Assembly (NCBI RefSeq): GCF_016632335.1
Contig: NZ_JAEPBG010000015.1
Coordinates: 62,001-126,000 of the forward strand
Source: Noviherbaspirillum pedocola
GTDB taxonomy: Bacteria; Pseudomonadota; Gammaproteobacteria; Burkholderiales; Burkholderiaceae_D
Reading direction: 5' to 3'
Length of the DNA: 64,000 bases
Shown here one piece after another: positions 7,190 through 14,541 of the stretch (positions are counted from its first letter, which is position 1; each line of letters opens with the position of its first letter). A model generated the notes under the pieces. That model did no database searches and was not told the DNA's origin. It saw only the letters and a program-made list of their open reading frames with translations. Both the position numbers and the translations under genes were made by a program.

Positions 7190-8125
7190 ATGATAGGTAT
7201 TGACGCCATCCACGACGGGCACATCCTGATCGTTGACGATCAGCCGGGAAACGTCACTGCGCTGACCGGACTGCTCGTCGCCAACGGCTACCGGCGCATC
7301 TCCACTACGACAAATGGCCGTGCGGTGGCCGCCATGCACCGGGCTCACCGCTACGACCTGATCCTGCTGGACATGCACATGCCCGACATTACCGGGCTGG
7401 AGGTCATGAAACAGTTACGAGCGGCCGACCCGGAACATTACCTGCCAGTGATCGTGGTGACAGGCGACCAGCACAGTCGGATCGCGGCGCTCGAGGCCGG
7501 CGCGAGGGACTTCATCATGAAACCTTACGACTTCGTCGAGCTGGATGCCCGGATACGCAACACGATGGAGGTCCGCCTCCTCTACAAGGCGGTCGATGAA
7601 AGTCGACGCCTGATGGAGCAGCAGGCGCAGCACGATGCGTTGACCGGTCTGCCGAACCGACGCCTGTTGCTGGACCGGCTCGAAAACACGCTGGAACAGG
7701 CGCGACGCCAACAGCGCCAGGTCGGGCTGCTGTATATGGACCTGGACGGCTTCAAGGAAGTCAACGACCGGTACGGCCATGCCTGTGGCGATCGGCTCCT
7801 GGTGCAGGTGGCGGAGCGCGTGCGCAACGCCGTACGCCGCGCGGACACCGTCGCCCGGATAGGCGGCGATGAATTTATTGTGTTGCTCCCCGAAGTTTGC
7901 GACGTTCGCGATGCCGAGCGCCCGGCGGAGAAGCTGCTCAATGTGCTGCGCGAGCCGTTTGCAATGCCGGAAGGCGATGTGCAGATCAGCGGCAGCATCG
8001 GGATGGCGCTCTATCCCGATAACGGCGATGACATGGAACGGTTAATCGCTTCAGCCGATACCGCTCTCTACAGTGCCAAGCGCGCCGGCAAGAGCCGCTA
8101 TGAGATCGCCCGGTCCCTTCAGTAG
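7190..8125 (+). CDS. Response regulator with GGDEF domain (diguanylate cyclase)
   Basis: Makes cyclic di-GMP under phosphorelay control, with a PleD/WspR-like layout. The receiver (about residues 10-125) has the acidic pair in ILIVDDQPGN, phospho-Asp in LILLDMHMPD and the conserved Lys in IMKPYD. A helical linker leads to a GGDEF domain with intact RIGGDEFIVLL and an RRAD inhibitory-site motif five residues before it, so product inhibition is expected. No kinase is adjacent. Start uncertain: an in-frame ATG at 7103 would add 29 residues across the inverted-repeat site; neither start has a clear ribosome site. Confidence 0.88.
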   Translation: MIGIDAIHDGHILIVDDQPGNVTALTGLLVANGYRRISTTTNGRAVAAMHRAHRYDLILLDMHMPDITGLEVMKQLRAADPEHYLPVIVVTGDQHSRIAALEAGARDFIMKPYDFVELDARIRNTMEVRLLYKAVDESRRLMEQQAQHDALTGLPNRRLLLDRLENTLEQARRQQRQVGLLYMDLDGFKEVNDRYGHACGDRLLVQVAERVRNAVRRADTVARIGGDEFIVLLPEVCDVRDAERPAEKLLNVLREPFAMPEGDVQISGSIGMALYPDNGDDMERLIASADTALYSAKRAGKSRYEIARSLQ

Positions 8126-8171
8126 CCCTACTGTTATTCAGGGCGCATATATCATCTATTGCCAATGGGAA

Positions 8172-8201
8172 TTGGATTCACGGAGGAGCGGCCGCTATAG
8201 T
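8172..8201 (+). promoter_or_regulatory. Promoter of sRNA candidate A
   Basis: TTGGAT (8172-8177), 18-nt spacer, TATAGT (8196-8201); predicted start about 8209. Confidence 0.5.
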
Positions 8202-8208
8202 TACACCT

Positions 8209-8265
8209 GTCTCCTCCACCCTCCCAAGGATGGATTATCCCGCTCCCCGTGAGCGGGTTTTTTTT
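8209..8265 (+). ncRNA. CUCC-rich small RNA candidate A
   Basis: About 57 nt, beginning GTCTCCTCCACCCTCCC and ending in a strong terminator (CCCGCTC/GAGCGGG, eight T). The CUCCUCC stretch is complementary to Shine-Dalgarno sequences. A near copy lies in opposite orientation at 8429-8492. CUCC-rich anti-SD small RNAs are known in alphaproteobacteria; kinship with them is inference. Confidence 0.6.
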
Positions 8266-8289
8266 GTCCGTTACTTCCGCAAAAGAAAA

Positions 8290-8316
8290 AACCCGCGACC
8301 GTTGCCGATGCGGGTT
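8290..8316 (-). terminator. Intrinsic terminator between the sRNA pair
   Basis: AACCCGC/GCGGGTT stem with a long minus-strand T-run. No convincing gene precedes it (a 35-codon frame runs into the hairpin). A degenerate TGTAA-N7 site lies at 8357-8373. Confidence 0.6.
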
Positions 8317-8428
8317 TCCCTGTCGTCTTCGCTGCCACCCCTGTGGGGATAGATTTTGTAACAAGATGATGCCTCCATTTTATGGTTGTGTCTATGTACA
8401 TCGCATCACGCTATTGCGCTTGAGCAAT

Positions 8429-8492
8429 AAAAAAACCCGCTCGCCGTGAAGGGGAGCGGGTGGAATCCATCCTTTGGGAGGGTGGAGGAGAC
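8429..8492 (-). ncRNA. CUCC-rich small RNA candidate B
   Basis: Inverted copy of candidate A: the same first 18 nt, GGATGGATT middle, and a terminator CCCGCTC/GAGCGGG with seven T. Its own promoter is CTGACG (8527-8522), 17-nt spacer, TACTAT (8504-8499), placing the start at about 8492. The stem is kept although the loop differs (12 versus 5 nt), which supports a conserved structure. Confidence 0.6.
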
Positions 8493-8569
8493 GTTTCAAT
8501 AGTAGAGGTGCGGCGCTTCGGCGTCAGTCAGACAAATACTGATCTGGCCGTAGGAATTTGTGCATCGCA

Positions 8570-8782
8570 TCATGACGGCAACCGTTTCTTGAGCCCCTGT
8601 TCCAGCGCCAGCACCGCCCAGTCCGGGCAGCGGTTCGATACCTTGCTGGCGTCGCCTTTGAGCCAGTGCTGCAGCGTACGTACACCGCAGGGACGCCCGG
8701 ATTCTTCCATCAGCAGGCATGCCGCCTGGACATCGCTCAGCACAGCCCCTTCCATCATGTCTTGCAGTCGTCTACGGTTCAT
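8570..8782 (-). CDS. Small DNA-binding-like plasmid protein (70 aa)
   Basis: Start at 8782 is preferred because GGAGGA lies 8 nt upstream; in-frame starts at 8797 and 8848 are alternatives. The pattern VQAACLLMEESGRPCGVRTLQHWLKG resembles a helix-turn-helix, followed by WAVLALEQGL. No family recognised. Confidence 0.6.
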   Translation of the reverse strand: MNRRRLQDMMEGAVLSDVQAACLLMEESGRPCGVRTLQHWLKGDASKVSNRCPDWAVLALEQGLKKRLPS

Positions 8783-9004
8783 CAGCGCATCCTCCATGGA
8801 AGTGGGTTTCTTGATGTTGGCGCGTTTCGCCCGGGTAGCGGCATCCATAGCGTTGGCCTTCGAAAAAGCCGGCCCTCTTCTGAAGGCCCAGATCGACTCA
8901 CCGCGAAAAACTGGCTTCCACGCTACCGATGCTGATCTTGCTGACAAGTCAGTGAGATGCTGAATGCCATGTAGGAAATTTCCCTTGGAAAAATTTCAAC
9001 AAAA

Positions 9005-9035
9005 ACCCCGCATCCATTGGAATTGGATACGGGGT
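9005..9035 (-). terminator. Intrinsic terminator
   Basis: ACCCCG/CGGGGT stem closed by an inner ATCCA stem, then a minus-strand T-run; ends the gene at 9043. Confidence 0.8.
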
Positions 9036-9042
9036 CGGTTGG

Positions 9043-9588
9043 TTAAGCGTGCGCGGCTGCGCAAGCACACACAGAAGATTCCGGCGACAAGGCCGGTTCC
9101 TTGATTTCCGCCTCAAAGAGGCTGACGGCGACTGCACCTGGTGTACTGGCCTGCAGCGCCGCAATCGTTGCGGGCGTCAGGTCATACGAGTCATACAGCG
9201 TGGCGTGCAGCGGATTGTCGATCCAGCCTTCCTTGTTATGCCAGTAGCCCTGCTCGACGGGCGAGTACAGCACCAGGGTATTGGTTGGAACAATGGGATG
9301 CTTGGTCTTGGCCGCAATCTGCTCGGCAAAGTCACGCGTTTCCTTGCCGGTGGCGAAATCGCCGGCACAGACTTCACCGCGCGTGTCGGTCCAGACATAG
9401 ACGGAGAAGAACTCCGGAACGATGGCAAGACCTGGACGGGCGATGCGGGCGATGGAGACGCTGCGCTCCTTGTCCCGGCCGATGGCGTAAATCGAGATAC
9501 GGCCGCTGTTCTTCGCCGTGAAGCTGGCGGGAAGGCGAAACACGGATGGCAGGACGATGGGATCTTTGAAAACGACGGTGAGTGGCAT
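9043..9588 (-). CDS. Hypothetical plasmid backbone protein (181 aa)
   Basis: Not recognised. A beta-rich N-terminal half (MPLTVVFKDPIVLPSVFRLP) is followed by SVYVWTDTRGEVCAGDFATG and a short Cys/Ala-rich tail. No signal peptide. Monocistronic with its own terminator; upstream lies a copy of the bipartite backbone promoter element (9642-9659), so it is probably co-regulated with the PP-loop and PRTRC genes. Confidence 0.65.
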   Translation of the reverse strand: MPLTVVFKDPIVLPSVFRLPASFTAKNSGRISIYAIGRDKERSVSIARIARPGLAIVPEFFSVYVWTDTRGEVCAGDFATGKETRDFAEQIAAKTKHPIVPTNTLVLYSPVEQGYWHNKEGWIDNPLHATLYDSYDLTPATIAALQASTPGAVAVSLFEAEIKEPALSPESSVCACAAAHA

Positions 9589-9641
9589 AACAAGCTCCTG
9601 AGTGGGTTAAGGGATGCACGCCTTGCGTTGGCGTGGCAGGA

Positions 9642-9659
9642 GGGAGATGCGCCACACGG
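9642..9659 (-). promoter_or_regulatory. Bipartite backbone element, copy 1
   Basis: Minus strand CCGTGTGGCGCATCTCCC, with CAACGC 13 nt further on; 54 nt upstream of the start at 9588. Confidence 0.6.
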
Positions 9660-9675
9660 AAGCACAAAAGAAAAA

Positions 9676-9699
9676 GCGCCTCGGGGATGTCCGAGGCGC
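9676..9699 (-). terminator. Intrinsic terminator
   Basis: GCGCCTCGG/CCGAGGCGC stem and minus-strand T-run after the gene ending at 9735. Confidence 0.85.
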
Positions 9700-9734
9700 G
9701 TGGTTGAATGGCCCGCTCAGAAAGAACCGTTGCA

Positions 9735-10067
9735 TCAAATGGCAGCCGGTTCGCAGCGTATCCAGCCGAGCCGCGGATACCATTTCGCGGTCGTGAGCGA
9801 TTTCAGGTAGAAGCGTTCTGCGTCATACACCTGTTCCCACAGCTGATCCTGCTTGCGCTGGAAGAAGCCAAGGATCGCGTCCGATACCGGATCGGTGCCG
9901 TTGACGACGGTCCCGAGCAGCTGCGGATCGTCCGAACTGCAATAGAACGCCTGACAGGGGGCATTGAGTGGCCGCCATGACACGCGCCCCTGCAAGCCGG
10001 CAACACGATAGTCGGACACGCCCTGGTAGTTGGAAATGAACTCGGGTTGGCTTGTTGCGGCAGACAT
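9735..10067 (-). CDS. Hypothetical protein (110 aa)
   Basis: Start at 10067 is supported by AGGAG 8 nt upstream; the open frame continues upstream but without a ribosome site. Aromatic-rich C-terminus (ERFYLKSLTTAKWYPRLGW). Soluble; function unknown. Own terminator; the bipartite element is not clear upstream. Confidence 0.65.
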   Translation of the reverse strand: MSAATSQPEFISNYQGVSDYRVAGLQGRVSWRPLNAPCQAFYCSSDDPQLLGTVVNGTDPVSDAILGFFQRKQDQLWEQVYDAERFYLKSLTTAKWYPRLGWIRCEPAAI

Positions 10068-10153
10068 GAAAATCTCCTGTGAGAGTTGAACTTGCACAGT
10101 CGAGATGACTTTCATGGAATTAGAAGATGGGATAGGGCGGGAAAAAAATAAAA

Positions 10154-10175
10154 AGCGCCCCTTGGAAGAGGCGCT
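10154..10175 (-). terminator. Intrinsic terminator
   Basis: AGCGCC/GGCGCT stem with T-rich tail on the minus strand, after the gene ending at 10201. Confidence 0.75.
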
Positions 10176-10200
10176 GTGCAGGTTGATTGGGGATATCGGC

Positions 10201-10434
10201 TTACGCCTGGATGGCTTCCTGATCCCGCCAGTCGCGGATGCCGAGTTCTTCTTCCATGACTTCGGCGACCTCCTGGGCGAGATCGGGCCGGTGCCGGCAG
10301 ATGTAGTTGGCCAGCGGCCGCGTTCGCATCGGGTTCGATTCGAGCACGCGCATGACGTCGACCTTGCGCAGCGCACCAATGGAGTCGGCGGCCACTTTAA
10401 TGAACAGCTCGAGGTTTTCAGATTCGTGTTGCAT
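10201..10434 (-). CDS. Hypothetical alpha-helical protein (77 aa)
   Basis: Start at 10434 fixed by AAGGAG. Highly charged helices (LELFIKVAADSIGALRKVDV; AQEVAEVMEEELGIRDW) resembling a small helical adaptor; unrecognised. Preceded by a copy of the bipartite element (10490-10507). Confidence 0.65.
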   Translation of the reverse strand: MQHESENLELFIKVAADSIGALRKVDVMRVLESNPMRTRPLANYICRHRPDLAQEVAEVMEEELGIRDWRDQEAIQA

Positions 10435-10489
10435 GAGTTTGCGCTCCTTGTCGTGATGGGGAAAGCAAGAGACTCGTTCTCTTGGTGAA

Positions 10490-10507
10490 GATGAATGCCG
10501 CACACGG
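10490..10507 (-). promoter_or_regulatory. Bipartite backbone element, copy 2
   Basis: Minus strand CCGTGTGCGGCATTCATC, 56 nt upstream of the start at 10434; the second box is weak. Confidence 0.5.
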
Positions 10508-10534
10508 ATCTGGAATCAGGACGGCCAAAGAAAA

Positions 10535-10560
10535 ACCCGCGCCTGGTGAGAGGCGCGGGT
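10535..10560 (-). terminator. Intrinsic terminator
   Basis: ACCCGCGCC/GGCGCGGGT stem with minus-strand T-run after the gene ending at 10586. Confidence 0.85.
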
Positions 10561-10585
10561 GGTAGCGGTTATCGAAGCAGGCAGG

Positions 10586-11572
10586 TCATGTTGGACCGGC
10601 CGCTTCACCGTAGGCGCCAGCCGGCAGCGCCCATTCCTCCATGAAGATCGGCAGATCGTACGTCTCGGACATCGCCACGCGCACATGCTCCGGATCCATC
10701 GCATACGGCGTGCCGCGAGCAATGGCTTTATCGATGTCGCCATCGCGCCGAAGCGTGACGCCAAACTCCTGCTCGTGCTTTCGGATCTGGATGATCTTGT
10801 GCGGAGCAATCTGCGCGACGCTTGCCCATTGCGACGGGCTACCGAAGATGCAGGTCTGGCAGCTGCACCGACTCCAGCCAAGCCAATACGCGGGATGCGC
10901 CCGGATGCGATGGCGTTCCATGATGGCCCATACTTCCTTTTCTGACCACTTATGGACTGGGCGCCACTGCCACACCATGCGCTTGCCATTGCTGGTCTTG
11001 TGCGGCTCGGCCTCGGCATACTTCGACCTCGCTGTGCTTTCCTCCGCGCGCTCGCCGGTAACCAGGCAAGTGCGCTTGCCGGTGAACCGGTCCTGGTTGG
11101 CGATCGCCATTGAACATATATCGATTTTGAGCGAGCTCGAGCACCACCTAGTAGACAGGTTGGCCGATTGCTGAGGGAATTTCCGTCTTGTAGACGGCGT
11201 GCCCCGGATGCCGCCAGCCTTCATCAGGCCGGTCGGTGTTTCGAACAGCGTTGGCGCGGTCAATGCGTTTTCCCGAAGGAGTTCCCGCGCAAACCCGCCT
11301 TCGCGCCAACTGAAGTACAACGGAATACCGAGCGCATCGGCAAATGCGCGGACATAGGCATGCGTGCATGGCCAGTCCATCTTCAGCTGACCGGTGTCGC
11401 CGTCATCGATCTCGTGATGCCAAAGCTCGATGCGGTCCTTCGGGATGCCCAACTCGAGGACGTGCAAAACGCACGCGACCGAGTCCTTACCGCCTGAAAA
11501 ACCAATGATGACCTTATCGAACGCGAACGGATCGAAGGCATCGCTGGTGACAAACAACGTTACTTGTTCCAT
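10586..11572 (-). CDS. PP-loop ATPase, PAPS-reductase-like family
   Basis: Adenylyl-transferring N-type ATP pyrophosphatase related to PAPS reductase and to DndC-like sulfur-transfer proteins; substrate unknown. It has 328 aa. The PP-loop SGGKDS lies near residue 25 (KVIIGFSGGKDSVACVLHVL), WHHEIDDGD follows, and CSCQTC (about 235) suggests a metal or Fe-S site. GGAG sits upstream of the ATG. Monocistronic, with its own terminator and a copy of the bipartite element (11618-11634). On mobile elements such proteins may act in DNA modification, defence or cofactor chemistry; I cannot choose between these. Confidence 0.8.
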   Translation of the reverse strand: MEQVTLFVTSDAFDPFAFDKVIIGFSGGKDSVACVLHVLELGIPKDRIELWHHEIDDGDTGQLKMDWPCTHAYVRAFADALGIPLYFSWREGGFARELLRENALTAPTLFETPTGLMKAGGIRGTPSTRRKFPQQSANLSTRWCSSSLKIDICSMAIANQDRFTGKRTCLVTGERAEESTARSKYAEAEPHKTSNGKRMVWQWRPVHKWSEKEVWAIMERHRIRAHPAYWLGWSRCSCQTCIFGSPSQWASVAQIAPHKIIQIRKHEQEFGVTLRRDGDIDKAIARGTPYAMDPEHVRVAMSETYDLPIFMEEWALPAGAYGEAAGPT

Positions 11573-11617
11573 CTCTCACTCCATAGAAAGAAGGCCTATT
11601 GCGTAGGCCGGACTCTC

Positions 11618-11634
11618 GAAAATGAGAAACACCG
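11618..11634 (-). promoter_or_regulatory. Bipartite backbone element, copy 3
   Basis: Minus strand CGGTGTTTCTCATTTTC with CAATAGG further downstream; 46 nt from the start at 11572. Weaker spacing match. Confidence 0.45.
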
Positions 11635-11666
11635 AACAAGAAGCGGAAATGGCGCGGCAATGAGAA

Positions 11667-11687
11667 AGCCCGCATCGGTAGCGGGCT
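11667..11687 (-). terminator. Intrinsic terminator
   Basis: AGCCCGC/GCGGGCT stem after the gene ending at 11723; tail only moderately T-rich. Confidence 0.65.
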
Positions 11688-11722
11688 GCGCGACGAGGCT
11701 TAACTACGTCTCTTTTATGAGA

Positions 11723-12082
11723 TCAGCGTTCGTGGGAAGCCGCCTCAATCAGGCAGCCCGAGAGTTTGTCGAAGTACAGCAATGCCGCCTGCGTGAGCTC
11801 GATCTGCTTGCGCCGCATGTCTTCCGTATCGGCCAGCGCGATCCATCCCTTCTCGCGCATGGACTTGAGCCGCGTATGAATGGTCGCCGGAGCGCCCAGC
11901 TCTGCACGGGCCATCATGTCGCGTACCGAAAGCCGGCCACCCTCCGTATCCATGCGCGCAATGATTTGCAGCATGCGCTCCTCCAGCGGATCGAGGGCGG
12001 GCAACATCGGCAATTCCCGGATGGAGTCAGTGAGTTGCAGGAAGCGGAGATAGATATCAGCAGGGCGTTGTCGCGGTCTCAT
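11723..12082 (-). CDS. MarR-like winged-helix regulator
   Basis: A 119-aa protein from the ATG at 12082 (MRPRQRPADIY). The winged-helix core runs LDPLEERMLQIIARMDTEGG, then VRDMMARAELGAPATIHTRL as recognition region and KQIELTQAALLYFDKL as wing and helix, as in MarR-type regulators. No ligand can be inferred. The weak ribosome site leaves the start uncertain. A candidate for the backbone regulator, but not evidenced as such. Confidence 0.65.
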   Translation of the reverse strand: MRPRQRPADIYLRFLQLTDSIRELPMLPALDPLEERMLQIIARMDTEGGRLSVRDMMARAELGAPATIHTRLKSMREKGWIALADTEDMRRKQIELTQAALLYFDKLSGCLIEAASHER

Positions 12083-12310
12083 TGCGGGTGAAGCCAAATC
12101 TAAACTAAAGAAAACTGGTTGCCTGGTGAAGGCAAGCCGACTCAGGAAGAGGCAGTGAAGGTAACGGAAACGGGTCGCGTTTGACGCGCCTTCTCGCACA
12201 CAGTTCGTTTCTTCGCAATAACCCTGCATCTCGCACGGTGGTTAACGGTCGGCAACAACATTGTCTTCTGTATAATCAATTGCAATTCGTTTAACACATG
12301 GGCGGACAGC

Positions 12311-12826
12311 ATGACTTTCCTGAAGCTGGCATTGGGACTGGGCCTGATCTGGTTCATCTTCGCCTTCCTGCTGGTGATCCACGAATATGGCCATGCGTGG
12401 GCCATGCGCCGCCTGGGCATGCGCGTCGATCGGATCGTCATCGGCACCGGGCCGGTGCTGTTCCGCACCGGCGAAGACGAATTCCGCCTGCTGCCGCTCA
12501 TCGGCATGGCGATCAGCAAGGACTACGCCAAAGCTTCGCTCGAGGCGCGCGCCGTCGCCGCTGCGGCCGGTCCTGCGGCCTCTCTCCTGCTCGGTCTGTT
12601 CCTGCTGCTGGCCTACTGGCTCATGCCGGCATGGGCGACGCTGATCGCCGCCAAGGCCTCCCTGCTGCTGGCCGCCATCAACCTGATACCCTTGCCGCCC
12701 TTTGATGGCTTTACGATCGTTGAAGCTTCTCTCGCTCGCCGTGGGCTGCGCATCGACGAAGGCCAGCGGCGCCAGCTCTTCGCCATCGGCATCGGAACGA
12801 TGGTGCTGCTCACCCTGGTGCTTTGA
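12311..12826 (+). CDS. Site-2 protease family (M50) membrane metalloprotease
   Basis: A 171-aa integral membrane protein. The zinc-binding HEYGH lies in the first helix (LVIHEYGHAWAMRRLGM, about 24) and the third ligand motif NLIPLPPFDG is at about 124, both intact; several hydrophobic helices flank them. Short for the family and without a PDZ domain. A TATAAT-like box precedes it at about 12271. Transcribed divergently from the MarR-like gene. Confidence 0.85.
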   Translation: MTFLKLALGLGLIWFIFAFLLVIHEYGHAWAMRRLGMRVDRIVIGTGPVLFRTGEDEFRLLPLIGMAISKDYAKASLEARAVAAAAGPAASLLLGLFLLLAYWLMPAWATLIAAKASLLLAAINLIPLPPFDGFTIVEASLARRGLRIDEGQRRQLFAIGIGTMVLLTLVL

Positions 12827-12841
12827 ATTCTCTGGAAGGGC

Positions 12842-13189
12842 TCAGGCTTCCGTGGCAACGCGGTTGTCTATCGCTTCGCGCAGGTGCATGACGAACGCTG
12901 CCAACTCACCGTCTGACAGGCCGGTGGTGTCAAAGCCGGGATAGCGCCTATTGCCTGCCCCATCAGTGGACGGCAGATACAACAGTTCGTACCCCAACCC
13001 TTTGATCAGCAACTCGGCGGGCATGGCCAGCTTCCTCGGCGTGATGTAGAAACATGTCCCCTTCACTTTGCCGACCCGGTTGGTGTCGAAAGCGCCCCGG
13101 AATTCCGGACGCAAATCAAAAACGGCAACCCAGTTTTCCCGATCTTTCAGCGACAGACCGGCATGCGCAAGCACCTGAAAAATACCCAT
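12842..13189 (-). CDS. Hypothetical protein (115 aa)
   Basis: Converges on the M50 gene with a 15-nt gap. Starts at an ATG at 13189; a GTG at 13225 in the same frame is possible. Contains WVAVFDLRPEFRGAFD, GTCFYITPRKLAMPAELL and ELLYLPSTDG. No family recognised. Confidence 0.55.
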   Translation of the reverse strand: MGIFQVLAHAGLSLKDRENWVAVFDLRPEFRGAFDTNRVGKVKGTCFYITPRKLAMPAELLIKGLGYELLYLPSTDGAGNRRYPGFDTTGLSDGELAAFVMHLREAIDNRVATEA

Positions 13190-13316
13190 CGCTTTATTGA
13201 TTTTAATTTCTAAATGGAAAGGCACGCAGTGTAGCAGTCTCCGCTTCTGTTCGACATTCTCCTGGCTGCGTTGTGCGCATACCGTACCGAGAACCAGACA
13301 TCGAAACTGTTATTTC

Positions 13317-13345
13317 TTGACGGAAATTAATCAAGCAATGATAAT
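13317..13345 (+). promoter_or_regulatory. sigma70 promoter upstream of the porin leader
   Basis: TTGACG (13317-13322), 17-nt spacer, GATAAT (13340-13345); start predicted near 13352. Confidence 0.7.
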
Positions 13346-13351
13346 TCGGTT

Positions 13352-13420
13352 TCCGATAAGAAACTTTTATCGGGCCAGGAGCCAGTCATTTCGCGCGAAT
13401 GACTGGCTCTTGTGTTTTTG
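13352..13420 (+). ncRNA. Attenuator leader or small RNA upstream of the porin gene
   Basis: The RNA would start with a hairpin CCGATAA/TTATCGG (13353-13373), immediately followed by a strong terminator hairpin (GCCAGTCATT/AATGACTGGC, 13381-13407) and a T-rich tract. The porin ATG is 39 nt beyond the tract. Either a ~69-nt stand-alone RNA or a leader that attenuates porin transcription. Confidence 0.6.
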
Positions 13421-13458
13421 GCCTTCGGGAATATGCAATCAGCAATTGAGATTTTGGA

Positions 13459-14475
13459 ATGAAGCACTCGTATGCCGTTCTGACGGCAGCCCTCCTCGCC
13501 TGCGCCACCCCGTATGCGCAGTCAGCCGTCGAAGTGTACGGCTCCATCGATGCCGGGTTACGCAATCAGACGAACGTCAACGCTGCCGGCGATAGCAAGA
13601 CCACCATGAGCTCGAACGGCACCTACAACTCGAATCGCCTCGGGTTCAAGAGCACGGAAGACCTCGGCAACGGCTGGAACACCCATTTCACGCTGGAGAG
13701 CGGCTTCAACAGCGGCACCGGCGCACTGAACAATCCTGTTGGGCGCCTCTTCCTGCGCACGGCTTCCGTGGGGGTCGGCCACAAGCTCGGCATGCTGGAC
13801 CTGGGACACCAGTACACGAATGCGTTCATGACGATGTATGGCTACGATCCGCTCTCGTTCCAGTATTCGAGCATCAATCCGATCATGCCAGCCACGGCCG
13901 GCGTCTGGTTCGACAACGACATCAAGGTCATCGGCACCTTCGGCCCGGTCTACACGCTTGCCGAGTGGTCGCTCGGGGAGCAGGCAGGGTCGACGGCTGC
14001 AGGCTCAGCGCGATCCCTCGCCATGATCTACAACGATGGGCATGTCTCGGCCGGCGCTGCCTATACCGACCGGCGCAGTCTGTCGAACCCGAAGACAACG
14101 CACTGGACCGCAGGCGGCGCATACCGCTTCGGCAAAGCCAGGGTTTCGGCTGGATTCGTCGATGAAACCGCCAACGTGCTGGCCGCGGGTGGAGACACGC
14201 ACAACCGGCACGCGTGGGCCGGCGTGAACTATGCCCTCTATCCTTCCATCGAACTCACTGCCGCAGCGTATCGACAGAAGCTCTCCGGCGTGCTCGCCAA
14301 CGGCAACACGGCGGATGGTTCCAGGAACCTGTATCTGCTGTCCGCGACCTATGCGTATTCCAAGCGCACCAAGTTCTATGCGATGGTCGACCAGGCGCGC
14401 ATGTCCAATGCCCTGCTCGCCTATGGGCATGATCGGCAGCGCGATCTCGCCTTCGGCATCAACCATCTGTTCTAA
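13459..14475 (+). CDS. Gram-negative porin
   Basis: Outer-membrane trimeric diffusion porin of the betaproteobacterial type. It has 338 aa. Signal peptide residues 1-22 (MKHSYAVLTAALLACATPYA), then SAVEVYGSIDAGLRNQTNV, the typical first strand. The rest alternates as beta strands and ends in a terminal phenylalanine (FGINHLF), needed for BAM insertion. The promoter and attenuator-like leader lie directly upstream. Shares a terminator with the convergent chemoreceptor. Confidence 0.92.
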   Translation: MKHSYAVLTAALLACATPYAQSAVEVYGSIDAGLRNQTNVNAAGDSKTTMSSNGTYNSNRLGFKSTEDLGNGWNTHFTLESGFNSGTGALNNPVGRLFLRTASVGVGHKLGMLDLGHQYTNAFMTMYGYDPLSFQYSSINPIMPATAGVWFDNDIKVIGTFGPVYTLAEWSLGEQAGSTAAGSARSLAMIYNDGHVSAGAAYTDRRSLSNPKTTHWTAGGAYRFGKARVSAGFVDETANVLAAGGDTHNRHAWAGVNYALYPSIELTAAAYRQKLSGVLANGNTADGSRNLYLLSATYAYSKRTKFYAMVDQARMSNALLAYGHDRQRDLAFGINHLF

Positions 14476-14498
14476 TTCCGCCGGCGCACAAAGAAAAA

Positions 14499-14522
14499 CG
14501 CCCTGACCTTTCGATCAGGGCG
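14499..14522. terminator. Intrinsic terminator between porin and chemoreceptor
   Basis: CGCCCTGA/TCAGGGCG stem; A-run on the left gives a minus-strand T-tract. Confidence 0.8.
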
Positions 14523-14541
14523 CTCCACGATGTTCTGTTGA

